A DNA stretch of 64,000 nucleotides from Plazaster borealis (lineage: Eukaryota; Echinodermata; Asteroidea; Forcipulatida; Labidiasteridae): contig CM037462.1 in the NCBI GenBank assembly GCA_021014325.1, forward strand, positions 21,162,135 to 21,226,134, read 5' to 3'. The notes beneath the pieces are model-generated. The model was given only the letters and a program-made list of their open reading frames with translations, was not told the DNA's origin and did not search any database. The translations under genes and the position numbers were made by a program. Below, one piece after another: positions 10,682-22,001 of this stretch (position 1 is its first letter; the number at the start of each line of letters is the position of its first letter).

Positions 10682-10947
10682 GGGGTGGGGTGTGCTCAAT
10701 AGCAAGTGACTGAAGACACGGGGTGGGGTGTGCTCAATAGCAAGTGACTGAAGACACGGGGTGGGGTGTGCTCAATAGCAAGTGACTGAAGACACGGGGT
10801 GGGGTGTGCTCAATAGCAAGTGACTGAAGACACGGGGTGGGGTGTGCTCAATAGCAAGTGACTGAAGACACGGGGTGGGGTGTGCTCAATAGCAAGTGAC
10901 TGAAGACACGGGGTGGGGTGTGCTCAATAGCAAGTGACTGAAGACAC
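10682..10947. repeat. 38 bp minisatellite, seven essentially identical copies
   Basis: The unit GGGGTGGGGTGTGCTCAATA followed by GCAAGTGACTGAAGACAC repeats exactly from 10682, 10720, 10758, 10796, 10834, 10872 and 10910. Total identity by eye points to very recent expansion, so copy number is probably polymorphic. G-clusters lie on the plus strand. Confidence 0.95.
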
Positions 10948-10956
10948 CGCGTTGAC

Positions 10957-11215
10957 ATGTTTGTACCTCATAATTATCTAACACTACCCTTAGGGAAAGT
11001 ATACTTTTGGTTTTTGAAACCGTTCGATTGTTTTAATTCTATATATAAATGTAGATATAAAATAAAATTAACCTGTGAACATTTCATTTCAAAAGGTGGT
11101 CGCGTTTTTGAAAAGTCGCCGAACTGGAGCGGTTATGTCCATGAATAATCCGTATTGGAATATAGAATCTGAGAAATGTTAAGATTCAAATTTTGGGGGA
11201 TAAAAACTTATATCG
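10957..11215. mobile_element. Family C TIR element, left half
   Basis: Shares GTATACTTTTGGTTTTTGAAACC, CATTTCATTTCAAAAGGTGGTCGCG and GGGGGATAAAAACTTATAT with the complete copy at 32742-33122 and with 61872-62279, to which it is closest (both have CGTTCGATTGTTTTAATT). The right half is missing. Confidence 0.65.
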
Positions 11216-11785
11216 TACGTGCATGAAAATGCTCTGTGCAAAAACGATGTTTCTTGGCGCTTACTTGTTTTGTGTTACTAATTTAATAATCGTACAACAT
11301 ATTTTTTGTTTTAGGGTTTGGAAATGTGAATACACAACAACAGTCCGGTCATACACCCAATACAAAAATTTATAACAACAAAAAAAGAAAAATCTGTTTT
11401 GGGAGAGGTTTACGATATTATTTTGTTTCTTCTGACAAACAAAATCCCATTCTCACATACCGACTTTCCTCTTCCAACCAACAATAATGAAAACCAACTC
11501 ACATAGGGTTTGAGTAAAACACCCCTGGGCGACAGACAAACTTTCTGACCAAACCCCTCTCTATATTTACCTCTGATTATTTACAAACTGAGAGTGAACT
11601 TCTCACGACCCCTGCCGAATTGGGTTAAACACTCATAGCATACATCACAGTACAAAAAAACTAGGAAAGCAATGTCGAAGACCTGTCGTATTCTTAGATT
11701 ATGCGGTTTCGTCAACAAAACAATTTATCTGAATGAGTGAACCTAATAAAGATATTGTAGAGTGTTGATGGATCTCTGAGAACGA

Positions 11786-12190
11786 GTTCATTGGCGTTGA
11801 TGCTCTCAACATCTAAATAGAATTTCTCTTTTCTCTGATTGATGCTTTCCTTTTTGAAGAAGTAAATGGAACCTTTTTATAAATTCCCCATTTGGAAATG
11901 TATAAATATCATAGTTCACAACTCCTGTAAATAAAGTAAGCTGAGCACTGTATTTTATTGGGTTCATTGGCACTGTTGCTCTCAATATTTCAATAGAATT
12001 TCTCTTTTCTCTGACTGATGCTTTCCTTTTTGAAGAAGTAGGCCTAAATGGAACCTTTTTATAAATTCCCCCTTTGGAAATGTATAAATATCATAGTTCA
12101 TAATTCCTGTGAATAAACTAAGCTGAGCACTGTATTTGATTGGGTTCATTGGCATTGATGCTTTCAATATATCAATAGAATTTCTCTTTT
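11786..12190. repeat. About 180 bp tandem repeat, 2.3 copies
   Basis: GTTCATTGGC starts at 11786, 11962 and 12144. Each unit has TAGAATTTCTCTTTTCTCTG, GATGCTTTCCTTTTTGAAG and ATGTATAAATATCATAGTTC. Units differ by small indels. Confidence 0.85.
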
Positions 12191-12271
12191 CCTGGTGTAT
12201 GCAGGTTTGCCACCTTGATTCAAAGAGAATTTTAATTATACCAACAGAAACATATTATCCAAAAACCAATG

Positions 12272-12445
12272 TTCGGGCCAGTAAACTCATGACCGGACAA
12301 ATCCAGCAGTCTTGTGTTTTTATATCGAACAATAAACCTCACTCTGTGTAGGCCTACTACCTTGAACAAAAACATATTATGTTCAAATGTTGACTTTGAG
12401 TCTGATGAAATCCCTTTCAATTCTATTGAGTAATGAAGTATACGG
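12272..12445. mobile_element. Family E (AGGGCTC) element, fragment
   Basis: GGGCCAGTAAACTCATGACCGG and TCAAATGTTGACTTTGAGTCTG match the middle of the full copy at 34791-35211. Both ends are lost. Confidence 0.6.
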
Positions 12446-12485
12446 ATTTGAGGCATTGCATGTTGAGGTATCATTGTATATTCGG

Positions 12486-12545
12486 TTTGCAGTAACACCA
12501 TGTGTATATCTACTTTGCTGTGTAGATTTTTTCCTTTGAGAACTT
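12486..12545. repeat. Family G dispersed repeat, short copy
   Basis: GGTTTGCAGTAACACCATGTGTATATCT matches sequence at 37425-37455 and 48225-48250. Confidence 0.5.
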
Positions 12546-12986
12546 GTCTTGCTATTTATATTTACTGCCCAGATCTCTAAAAATGATAGATCATATGTGT
12601 GCAGTAGTTAAATTCAAATATTTAGGTTCCGTTCACACGCAGGAATTCCAACAATTCCAACAACTGCATTTTAAAAATTCTGCCCCCCTACAAAGATTTC
12701 CCGTCAAGATGTTTAATATGTTATGCTTGGTAAAAGGAACACTCACACATATTCGTAACACGTGTATTTAAATAAATAAGCGTCTGCGCCAAGCTATTAA
12801 AAAATTCCTGCCGAAAGATGTAGACACGTGTGAAGGTTTTTCTGTGTCACGCAATCAGACGACAACACTTCAAAAACAATCGACCTTATGCTTGGCTTGC
12901 ATGATCCTGGGAGTCCCCTATCACTGTTGCATGATGTCTGGTTTATCTGTACTGTAAATTAAGTTAAGGCTAAAACTGGACTTGAA

Positions 12987-13415
12987 CACCCACAACCAGT
13001 GGATTACAATCCTGGATTCGAACCTCAAACCAGTGGATTACGATCCTGGATTCGAACCTCAAACCAGTGGGCTTCAATCCTGGATTCAAACCCCCAACCA
13101 GTGGATTACGGTCCTGGATTCGAACCTTCAACCAGTGGATTACGATTCTGGATACAAACCCCCAACCAGTGGATTACAATCCTGGATTCGAACCCACACC
13201 CAGTGGATTTGATCCTGGATTTGAATCCCTAACCAGTGGATTTCATTCCTAGATTCGAACCCACACCCAGTGGATTTGATACTTGATTCGAACCCCAAAG
13301 CAGTAGATCGTGATCCTGGATTCGAACCCCACCCACTGGATTCCAATACAGTATTTGAACCCCAACCAGTGAACTACAATCCTGCATTCGAACCCCATAC
13401 CAGCGGATTACATCC
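12987..13415. repeat. 33 bp minisatellite, about 13 copies, carrying an inverted B-box-like motif
   Basis: The unit is AACCAGTGGATTACGATCCT then GGATTCGAACCTC with single-base variants. Because 33 is divisible by three, all frames stay open and produce repetitive frames on both strands that are not genes. Five units contain GGATTCGAACC, the reverse complement of GGTTCGAATCC, which matches the B-box consensus of RNA polymerase III promoters. No tRNA-like fold is visible around it. Confidence 0.9.
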
Positions 13416-15453
13416 CAGTGATCCATCAACTGAAAGAGCCAAATTTAAACCTCTGACTTCTACATGTAGCTTAGGTGCTTTTTCATCACACGGATTAGAA
13501 CCTCTAACCGGTGGTAAAAAATCCCAGCACTCCATTCGAACCTCTAGTGACTTAAATTATGTAGAAAGTGCTTATATGTAGAAAGTACCATAACCAAACG
13601 ATGACAGAAGGTCTAACAATGTTGTATTATTAATTCTCGTTAGGACCACCACTTTTTCCAAGTAATTTCACGTGGTCTTAAATGTGCATTCCTTTCCACA
13701 AATCATTTTATTCTACCACTCCCATAAATGAAATCCACACATAATTCATAACCATAGCCTCAAAATCAAGCAAGAACCAAGAACAGGGTAGCATCATTTC
13801 CAGGCACCCCTGTGATTCCTTCTCCATGACCTAAAGCCGCAAGTCATACGGAATAAATGCAGTTCTGTTTTAACGTTCCTACCGTGTACATATAATCCGG
13901 GGAAGAACATGAGTCATTACCCAAGAGATGTGTGTACTCTGTTCAACTCAACCCACACAATGAACTATGATACCAAAATGACGAAAAAGAGCTTAAAGCC
14001 AACATGTAAGTGTATTTTTTAACCCTAAAAACAACAATATGTAACCCCCACCTCATTTCAAGCTACCACGCCCATCCACAAACAACTTTTCTTCAGTGAC
14101 AATGTAGCTTATTAATTTGTACAGTTGTTTTCTTCAATACCTAAAAACATGTAACTTTTAATCTTATACAGTAAATATAACTTTAGACCAACCACAAAGA
14201 TTTCTTCAAAAACCCACAAACCAAGAGATTTCAAGAAAATTTCTCTCTCCTTCCCAGTCCCCCCTCCCTTGAATTTCTCCTTTTTGTTTTATATTTGAGA
14301 CATCGACACACCATCAACAGCCCCCCCCCAACTCTCCCTCACCTCACCCCAATGTGCCACATCCCAAGACAAAACCAAAACAAAACCTCGCTCCCAAGTT
14401 TGCGAGGACCACACACAAGTCCAAAATGAAAGATGTTTTGTTTAGGCCACAACAAAAAACCCAAACGTGGGGAAAGACATGCATGTAATGTGCTAAAGGG
14501 TCTAGACCCCCCCCCCCTCAAATGCACGCCCACACCTTCACACGATTCACACCTCGACACCTTTAGAGTATAAACAGTGTTCCTTTCCAACAATCAAAAC
14601 TCATCTATGCAAAGGAACCACTCTTATCACCATTAACCCAGATTTTTATCATTTTTAAAACACCCTTTTAGGGCTGTCCACAAGTCGCTTAAAATTCCCC
14701 TAACCCAGTTGGCTCACTTGCCAGCCCAAATACTCCCTGAGTGAACTTTTCAACCGATTCACTATTACAGACTAAAAAAGGACTTGGAGGGTTTGGTCCC
14801 TGTTTATTTTCTTGTCTGAGTTGAACATGTTTGAGGGGTCTTCAAGTTGTCATGGATATTTGAGAATCAAGGAGCGTTGTTGACTTGACAGACTGGAGTT
14901 AAGGGGGTACGTTGTAGGAGAGTAACATCGTTGAAGGTCACTCGTTATCTAAGCAGTCGTGTTGGAATATGTACGGGAAGATTAGCGAGAAAATTGAGCG
15001 AATGACGGTCTAGACAAGAAATGTCACTCAATCCTCTCTCAAAGTGGACGCTTCGGGCACCAGTGGGAGTAATCCTCACGAGTTAAAAGGGGGAGTGTGT
15101 CCCCCTCTTTTTAAATGCAAAATGTAGTCTTCATATGCATGAACACATTTATTTTGATCATCATAATTTTTATTTCCGAAGTTTCTCTTTACTGTTTTGT
15201 AGATTTTATTCCCATTTTAAGATTGGATTGATAGGCTTTCGAGTCACAGTGGTTAGGTTCACTTTTATTAATCCTGGCCATCTTAGAATGGGCTTGTCTT
15301 GTCTGATTTTATAGTTTTGTTTTGTTTTGCTTTGATTTATCAGTGTTCTGTAGGTGTCACAAGATTGTTAAAGTATACTTTTGTTGTCTCTTGTACTGTT
15401 ATATGTTATCGGTAATGTTGTATCTTGTACAGTTTGATGAAATCTTGGCCGAC

Positions 15454-15455
15454 TA

Positions 15456-15491
<36 letters not shown>
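15454..15491. repeat. (TAA)n microsatellite
   Basis: About twelve uninterrupted TAA/AAT triplets. Confidence 0.95.
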
Positions 15492-15879
15492 TGTGTTGCT
15501 TTGATGTGTTTCTTTAGCTCTGTTATTGTTTTAATATTCCACAAATGTTTCTGCATTTACCTCACAGCTAGCAGTAACAAACAACTTGTCCTAAATTATT
15601 ACAGAATTACAGAATTCAAATGATCATTCAGTTTACAGGTGGAGCAGCATCCTAGCTTCAAGTATTGCTCTGCAATTTTTGTCAATTTTGCAAGGGCAAC
15701 CTCGCTTTCAAAATATCGTCTATATTGGTGAATAGAATGAAAAAGCTGCATCTAATTCTTTCTATTTTCTCTTAGAAATGAAAAGGTGCTTGACTATCAG
15801 ACGATCGGTAATTTGTACTGATGCATGCAGCGTATTAGCTCCAGCGAGGTATTTATGGCAGCCTCACAGTTTCAAACCA

Positions 15880-16044
15880 ACCACAGCGGTTTTCATTGAC
15901 TAGCCAGCGGGACCAGTGAACTTGTTGTCTAACTAGTCCACCAGCTTTTTCACAAGTCCATATTTCACAGTAAGTAGAGATGCTTTTCAACACTGAAATC
16001 CCCAGCCAGACCACTTTAGACAGTACTCGGCTGTTTTAACTAGC
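15880..16044. repeat. Family F dispersed repeat
   Basis: TTTTTCACAAGTCCATATTTCACAG.. and GATGCTTTTCAACACTGAA.. to ..TGTTTTAACTAGC match 52339-52515. It directly abuts the family E copy. Confidence 0.55.
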
Positions 16045-16371
16045 AGGGCTCAAACACTGGACCGCAGGCCCGAGGCCAGTGATTTTAGCGATAGGCCAGT
16101 AAACATACAACCGTACAAGTCCGGCGATCTTGTATTTTTGAATAATAACACCTCAATGCATTTTTAATTTAAACTGATAAACACATCTTATCTTTCAATT
16201 CTGTTGAGTATTGAAGTATTACCCATAAGAAAAATTTGACAAATCTTCTCTTGGTGTTTGTTCCAAAAACATCTCAAATGTGAAACTGTGTAGATAGTGT
16301 TCATCTCATTTTGATTCCGGTCTTGTAAAAAAGCCCTGCAGTCTTGTGGATTTTTTCCTTAAATTGGAGCC
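16045..16371. mobile_element. Family E (AGGGCTC) element, internally deleted copy
   Basis: Starts AGGGCTCAAACACTGGACCGCAGG and ends AAATTGGAGCCA, the inverted ends of the family. About 90 bp shorter than the copy at 34791. Confidence 0.65.
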
Positions 16372-16837
16372 ATGACTAGCCTGTGGCCAGCAGTCCATTG
16401 TTAAGAGAGAGAACACTGATTACTCAATAAAGCAAATTCCTTCACTGACAGATTGGGCATCCATGGTCTTTGTAAAAGTCTTGAGAGTAGAATTCAGGTA
16501 ATTACAGAAGGAATAAAAGTCTCCTCATCTCACACTTGTATTGTTCCTTTAAATTTATCAGTAAACAGCAGGTGAAACTTAAACTACTCTCCCACAGTAA
16601 TGCAGACCCATTATTCCATCCTCCCAACTCACCAGGTGTTAATAGCGAAGGTGATGAAATAGTTGGGCTGTACATATGTCATCGCATCAGTTCTACCTAT
16701 ACCAGTTCTCATTTCAAACCCAGATGGGCAATTAGTCTGAAATGGTTCTAATTTCGTCTCTTCTGGATCCAGGGTTTTGAGTTGAGAATCAAGAAATAAT
16801 AGCAACTAATAAAACTCTTGAGAAGTATCATAAAAGT

Positions 16838-17003
16838 GGGCCTGAAAAGTCATTTTGGAGAGGACTTGCTCTGTGGAAGAGGGCAAGGCCATTTTCATTT
16901 TGCGAAGGGCACTTCCATTGGAAAATCTGAAAGTCTATGGGAAACTTTTGAAAGGGCACCAAGGCCAAGACCAGGGGCAACTTCTGTGTAATTCCAGGCC
17001 TGT
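16838..17003. repeat. Family A dispersed repeat
   Basis: Runs GGGCCTGAAAAGTCATTTT.. through GAGGGCAAGGCCATTTTC, GGGCACTTCCATTGG, GGGCACCAAGGCCAAGACCAGGGG to CCAGGCCTG. Both ends carry AGGCCTG-like sequence. Confidence 0.75.
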
Positions 17004-18127
17004 TAAAATATGAAGTCATAAGAAATATTTCAAACTATACAGAATTTTCTCCTGTTATTACTTGTGTCTTTCCAGTAAAATGAAACCAAAGGACCCTCAA
17101 AAGCAACTCGCTTTAACCCGTGGGCCTGAAGATACCTGTGTAAAACAAGACAATCAAGAATCTCAGTATTAAATGTGGGAGGAAAACCCCAACTGGGGAA
17201 AACCCACGTAATCAGGCAGGATATGTCTTTCCCATAGTGCTTGTTCGACAGAGATAAACATGAATTTTATTGGGAAAACATTTATTTATTTATTTATTTT
17301 TTTCTTTTTCTTCTTGTGATTTATACCCATTTATGATTTAAGCAGTGAACAATTTCCCTGGTATAGCATCACAAAATGTGACACAAAATGTATGAATTAC
17401 TACTCGTAACTCATCAATTGCTACTCAATATTAGCATTCAGTAAGCACCAAACATGATCAGTCTTAATATTGATTTATGCAAATTTCTAGCGAAATCGTT
17501 CCCAATTTTAAAAGGCCCTTCGGATTATTCAACATTCGAAATTGCAAATAAGGGCCTGAGCTTACGATTTGTGAGTTATATTTTGTTTTCATAAGACAGC
17601 ACAAACAATTAGATTTAGGGGAGGGGTAATTGCAAAAACTAAAACTCAAACATTCAAATTGAAACTCGATTAGATACGTGTACGCTGTTCTAGCGCTAGA
17701 GGCACCATGTTGTGTGTACGTAAAATCATAAATACCAGTTAAGGAAGAAACAAAAAACAGTGTGTGAAATATTCAACAGGAAGCAATACTGTGTTGGAGG
17801 CCAATCTAATTAAAACATCTTTCCTTTATCTATACCACATCCCTAATTAACGCTGATTGTTTTAATCTCAAGGTAATTGGCATTCCAGTGGACGAGCCAC
17901 GGCAGCCATTCCAGGCATTTCTTCCTGGCATAAAGAAGGTTCCATCAACTCATCCCAACCACCCGCTCCCCCCCCCCAGACAAACAATGTTTGTTGACCC
18001 CGTAAATCGAGAACTTGTCTTTGTGCTCCCATTGTGTGGAGTTTTTCTAACGACATCCCTTTTGGTTTTGTTCACAAGAGTGAAGCCAGGATGCCCTCGC
18101 TCTGTCAAAACACCTGGATCCCTTTTG

Positions 18128-18500
18128 TTAAAGGGATTGTACATGTTTGGTATTTGGAACCCTCTGTTTGTTTCAATATAGTTAGTTGTAAATATATACT
18201 GTAAAACTAACCTGTTAAATTTCATTTCAAAAGGTGGTAGTATTTTTTAGATATTGCCGAAAATCTGGAGCAGTTATGTCCACGCAGGAAGAATAATCTG
18301 CAATTGGAATACACAATCTGAGAAAAGTTACTGCAGTAACGCTTCTCAGATTTAAATTTTTGGGATAAAAAGTTACATATTTTTCCATAACCGCAGTACT
18401 TTGAGGTGAAAAATTCTCAAAATGAATTATACTATCCACAGATGCTGTACTTCTCACCATTAATTTTCAGAGTCAATACCAAACAAATACACACCCTTTG
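18128..18500. mobile_element. Family C TIR element, complete copy (about 373 bp)
   Basis: Starts TTAAAGGGATTGTACATGTTTGG and ends CCAAACAAATACACACCCTTT. The centre is a palindrome around AAACTTACTGCAG/CTGCAGTAACG. It has no coding potential and fits a MITE. Confidence 0.75.
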
Positions 18501-20060
18501 AGGTCCTTGGTGGAAACTCAAGGCTTTTCTCTTCGTTCTCCCATTGTTTGAACTTGGATATATTTCATTTGTTCAAATTAATTTATAACACATCAAACAG
18601 CGCATGAATAAAGTGGCTTAAGATTTTCTGAATTAATTTAAATTTCTGTATGGTAAGGTCATCGAAAACCACAAAGCTCCCTTCACTCATGAACAGACAT
18701 CTTTCAGCATTTCTTAACAAATGAAAAGTGCTTTGAAAGGCATTTTACTTTAAACAGGCCTGTGAGTGGACCCTTAAAAAAAGAGCTGAAACACTACATG
18801 ATGTAAGAATGATCGTGGAACGTCAAGTGAGCGCGCGTCACGCATTCACGCTGGTCGAATTGGGGCACCCCATTGATCCAGTAACTAGGCTTATTTAACA
18901 TTATTGTAGTTGTACATTACTGTTGCCAAGCATATATAAGGCCAAAAAGTGAAGAAGAAAACAAAAGGGGGAAAAAACGGGGGGGGGGGGAAAGAAAAAG
19001 AAGAAAAAAAAGGAAATCAAAAATCGACCAAAAAAAAGAAAAAAGCGGATATCCACTTTAAGGCAGAGATTTAACAGGCCTGTTTGAATTATCCTCCTCA
19101 AAATGCTCCATTCAAAAAAGTTACTCTGAATTTTGTTGGTATATTATTACCAGTGTAAGCTGCAACATTCCTACATTTTCTTATTATGTTGCTTGATTTT
19201 TTTTTTCTTTTCTGTTTTACTTCCAAGCGATCAATTTTAATCGGAAGGAATTTGTTTTTATCCTAACAACAGCTGTCGTGCACAGTCACTGCCAAGAACT
19301 TAGTCAAGGCTAAGTCTGTGGGGGAAAAACACAAGGTTTTCCTTGACGTTTTTGTTTGTTTGTTAACCTCCCCCCCCCCTTAAAAAAAAAGTATTTCTAT
19401 AATAACCAGTTCACTACATGGAGTGGAGTTTTGCATTTGAAATAATTGAAGACAACATGTAGGCAAACTCAAATTACAAAATATTTCCTGGGTTAGTTTT
19501 TTTATTTGAAGCTCGACCCCCTCTCTCTTTCCATTTCCCATCTCCAACCTCCCTCAACACACGTCATGATGAAGGATGCCTCCCCCGCCCCCCGGCCCCT
19601 TCCCAAATCCAGTAAAGTGAAACCATATCTTTGCCTCCCAACCTCCTCCCCCTTTCAGCGGCCGACAACAACAAGCGCACACATGATAAATTTAATTTGG
19701 AACATTTCCAAAGGTCACCAAATATTTCCCCTGATATTTGGAAAGTCCGGGACACTAGCTGCCAATATTGGATGGTAACGCATGTGTCACACTGCAGGGT
19801 GAGGAAGTATCCCTGTTCCTCCAAAAGGCCTTCAGGGAAGTCAACATTAAATTTTATAGGATCAACAAATCTGGTATGAAAACTCAAGGTTATTCTTGGA
19901 AATTAGAATGGAAGGGTGAGTTGTTGAACCGGAAATGATCACCAGAAATTTGAGGGTTTTGTTTCCACATGAAGATCAGACCCCCCCCCCCCCAAAAAAA
20001 ATGAAGTAAAACAGCATTATGTTGACAAAAATCAATCTATGACCCTACCTTTTAATGTCT

Positions 20061-20160
20061 TGCACAAGGACACTAAAGTGTGATGACCGGGATTAGAACC
20101 CACACTCCGATGACTCAGCCACCAGAACTTGTTTAGTGCGCGAGACCGCTGGGCCACGAT
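20061..20160 (-). mobile_element. tRNA-derived SINE head (minus strand)
   Basis: On the minus strand: TGGCCCAGCGG (A-box-like) and GGGTTCTAATCCC (B-box-like) about 60 bases apart, followed by the CACTTTAGTGTCCTTG tail segment shared with copies at 45580 and 51700. The arrangement of RNA polymerase III boxes marks a SINE rather than a functional tRNA. Confidence 0.65.
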
Positions 20161-21097
20161 ACAACATATCTACACTTAACACCACAATAAACTTGTCATT
20201 TGTGGTATACTCTCGTTTCTCTCTTAGCTGCAGAGGACAAAGTGTGGCCTCCTTGGATAACCCATGTAGGTAGCATGGATAACCATAGATATTTTGTGGT
20301 ATACACATAACCCAAAACAGCTTATTTGCATAGTGCACTGTACACCTCACAATATTGTTAAGTGTTAATAGTTTATGGGTAAGCCTGCTATAATGTGACA
20401 CATTTCAAAGAAAAGTAGAGAAACCAAACAAACCTTAAGTGTTTATTGTGACAGAAGTCAAAGGTGACCTCTCCAGCCTGTGTCCCTGACATAGAGTGGA
20501 CTGAATTGCTTTACCTCCACAGAGCTACCTCAACTTTCCCTTGAATCTTGAGGGAACACCCTTAATTATCTTCCCTTGTAAGTAAGTCAAGGTAGGGGCA
20601 TTAATTGCTTTGAATGGAGATGATGGAGATACATCCTTTGTACTTGAATCTCAAACCTTGGGCTTTTCCAAGATTGTTTTTAACAGTCCGTATCTCTTGA
20701 AACATTCGTTGTTAAGGTTTTTTTCCCCCTAAAAAGAAACATGTCAGTTTTAGAAGGAAACGTAGAATAAAGCTTATCTTGTATGAAAGTTCAATACCTA
20801 AAAAAAAGGTCATACCAACAACTTCCTTGATGTATACGCTGCTCGTAAACAGCCTAACTAGTAATTAAGATACAAGTTCTCATATTATATTCTTGTCCTA
20901 GTGGCAAGCCTATTTCAGCGTTATCCTCGCATTCATCCACCAGTCAAATTCTGTCCAAGTGGCTGCCTAGATCAAGCTTCCCCTTAGCTACATTGTAAAC
21001 CACAGATTGTTCACGCATCAGCACATCTTCAAATTCAGGTCCCACACAAAATGACGAAGTCAAAAGGAAACCTTAGGTCAAAAAGCTAGTAGACTAC

Positions 21098-21524
21098 AGG
21101 GCTCAAATTGTTTGGGGGAAAATCCACAAGACCACAGGGCTTGTTGCTCAAAAGTTTTACTTTTACTGGACAAGAATTGTTTTTACAAGACCAAAATCAA
21201 AATGAGAAAAACTTCCTGACACAGTTTATTTGAACAAGCACTTGCAGAGTAAAAATAGAAGATTTGTCTCATTTGTCTTCATGGGAAAAATATTTCATTA
21301 ATAATACTCAATAGAAATGAAAGGTATTTTATCAGACTCAAAATCAACATTTGTAAATAATTGGTTTTTGTTCAAGATATTAAGCAGTGAGGTATTATTA
21401 TTCATTAATATTCAATTAAAAACCATGAGACTGTCGGACTTGTCCATTCATGAGTTTACTGGCCCACCACTAAAACTACTGGCCTCAGGCTTCAGGTCCA
21501 GTGTAACAAACATTCGAGCTCTGA
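21098..21524. mobile_element. Family E (AGGGCTC) element, inverted copy
   Basis: Starts AGGGCTCAAATTGTTTGGGGG and ends ACATTCGAGCTCTGAA. The interior GTCCAGTAAA/TTTTACTGGAC, AAATGAGAAAAACTTCCTGACACAG.. matches the copy at 34791 in reverse. Confidence 0.75.
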
Positions 21525-21548
21525 ACTAGTGAAACAGCAAGCTAACTG

Positions 21549-21704
21549 CAGGCCTGAATACAAGACAGTTTTTACTTGTAAGGAAGGGCACTTCTATGTG
21601 AGAAATGTAAATTTCTACTAGATCATTTCAAGGGGCACCGAGGCAATGACCAGGGGCTTGGAGGCAATTGCCTCTGTTGCCTCCAGGCATTGTTAGGCTT
21701 GCAA
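21549..21704. repeat. Family A dispersed repeat
   Basis: CAGGCCTGAATACAAG.. GGGCACTTCTATG.. GGGGCACCGAGGCAATGACC.. GGCAATTGCCTCTGTTGCC. It follows the family E copy by about 25 bases. Confidence 0.7.
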
Positions 21705-21865
21705 ACTGTTCCTATTGGCTAGTCACTATAACGAAGGGAAAATCCTGCAGTAGTTGCCCTTTTTCTTAGAATACAGAAAAAGAAAAAAAAGTTCCACAAA
21801 AAAATCTGAAACACTTTAAAAGGTATCATGGGCAAGAACAACGAAAAGGAGGCCACGGAGTTCAG

Positions 21866-22001
21866 AGGTCAATTTCACCATGATTTCACAAAGAGATAAA
21901 ATTGATCTTAAGTCGTGTATCAATTTTAATTGCTAAAGCAACGTGTGATGTCAAAATACAAATCATCTTAAGATGGATCTTAGTGCTCTGTGAAATCGAG
22001 C
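21866..22001. repeat. Palindromic element with GATTTCAC ends, degenerate copy
   Basis: ATTTCACCATGATTTCACAAAGAGATAAAATTGATCTTAAG.. to ..TGTGAAATCGAGCACTG. The architecture matches the element nested at 41601-41743. Confidence 0.5.

Noticed and set aside
12982..13581. Overlapping plus- and minus-strand open frames with repeated PVDYDPGFEP-like peptides
   Set aside because: All are generated by the 33 bp minisatellite, which leaves every frame open.
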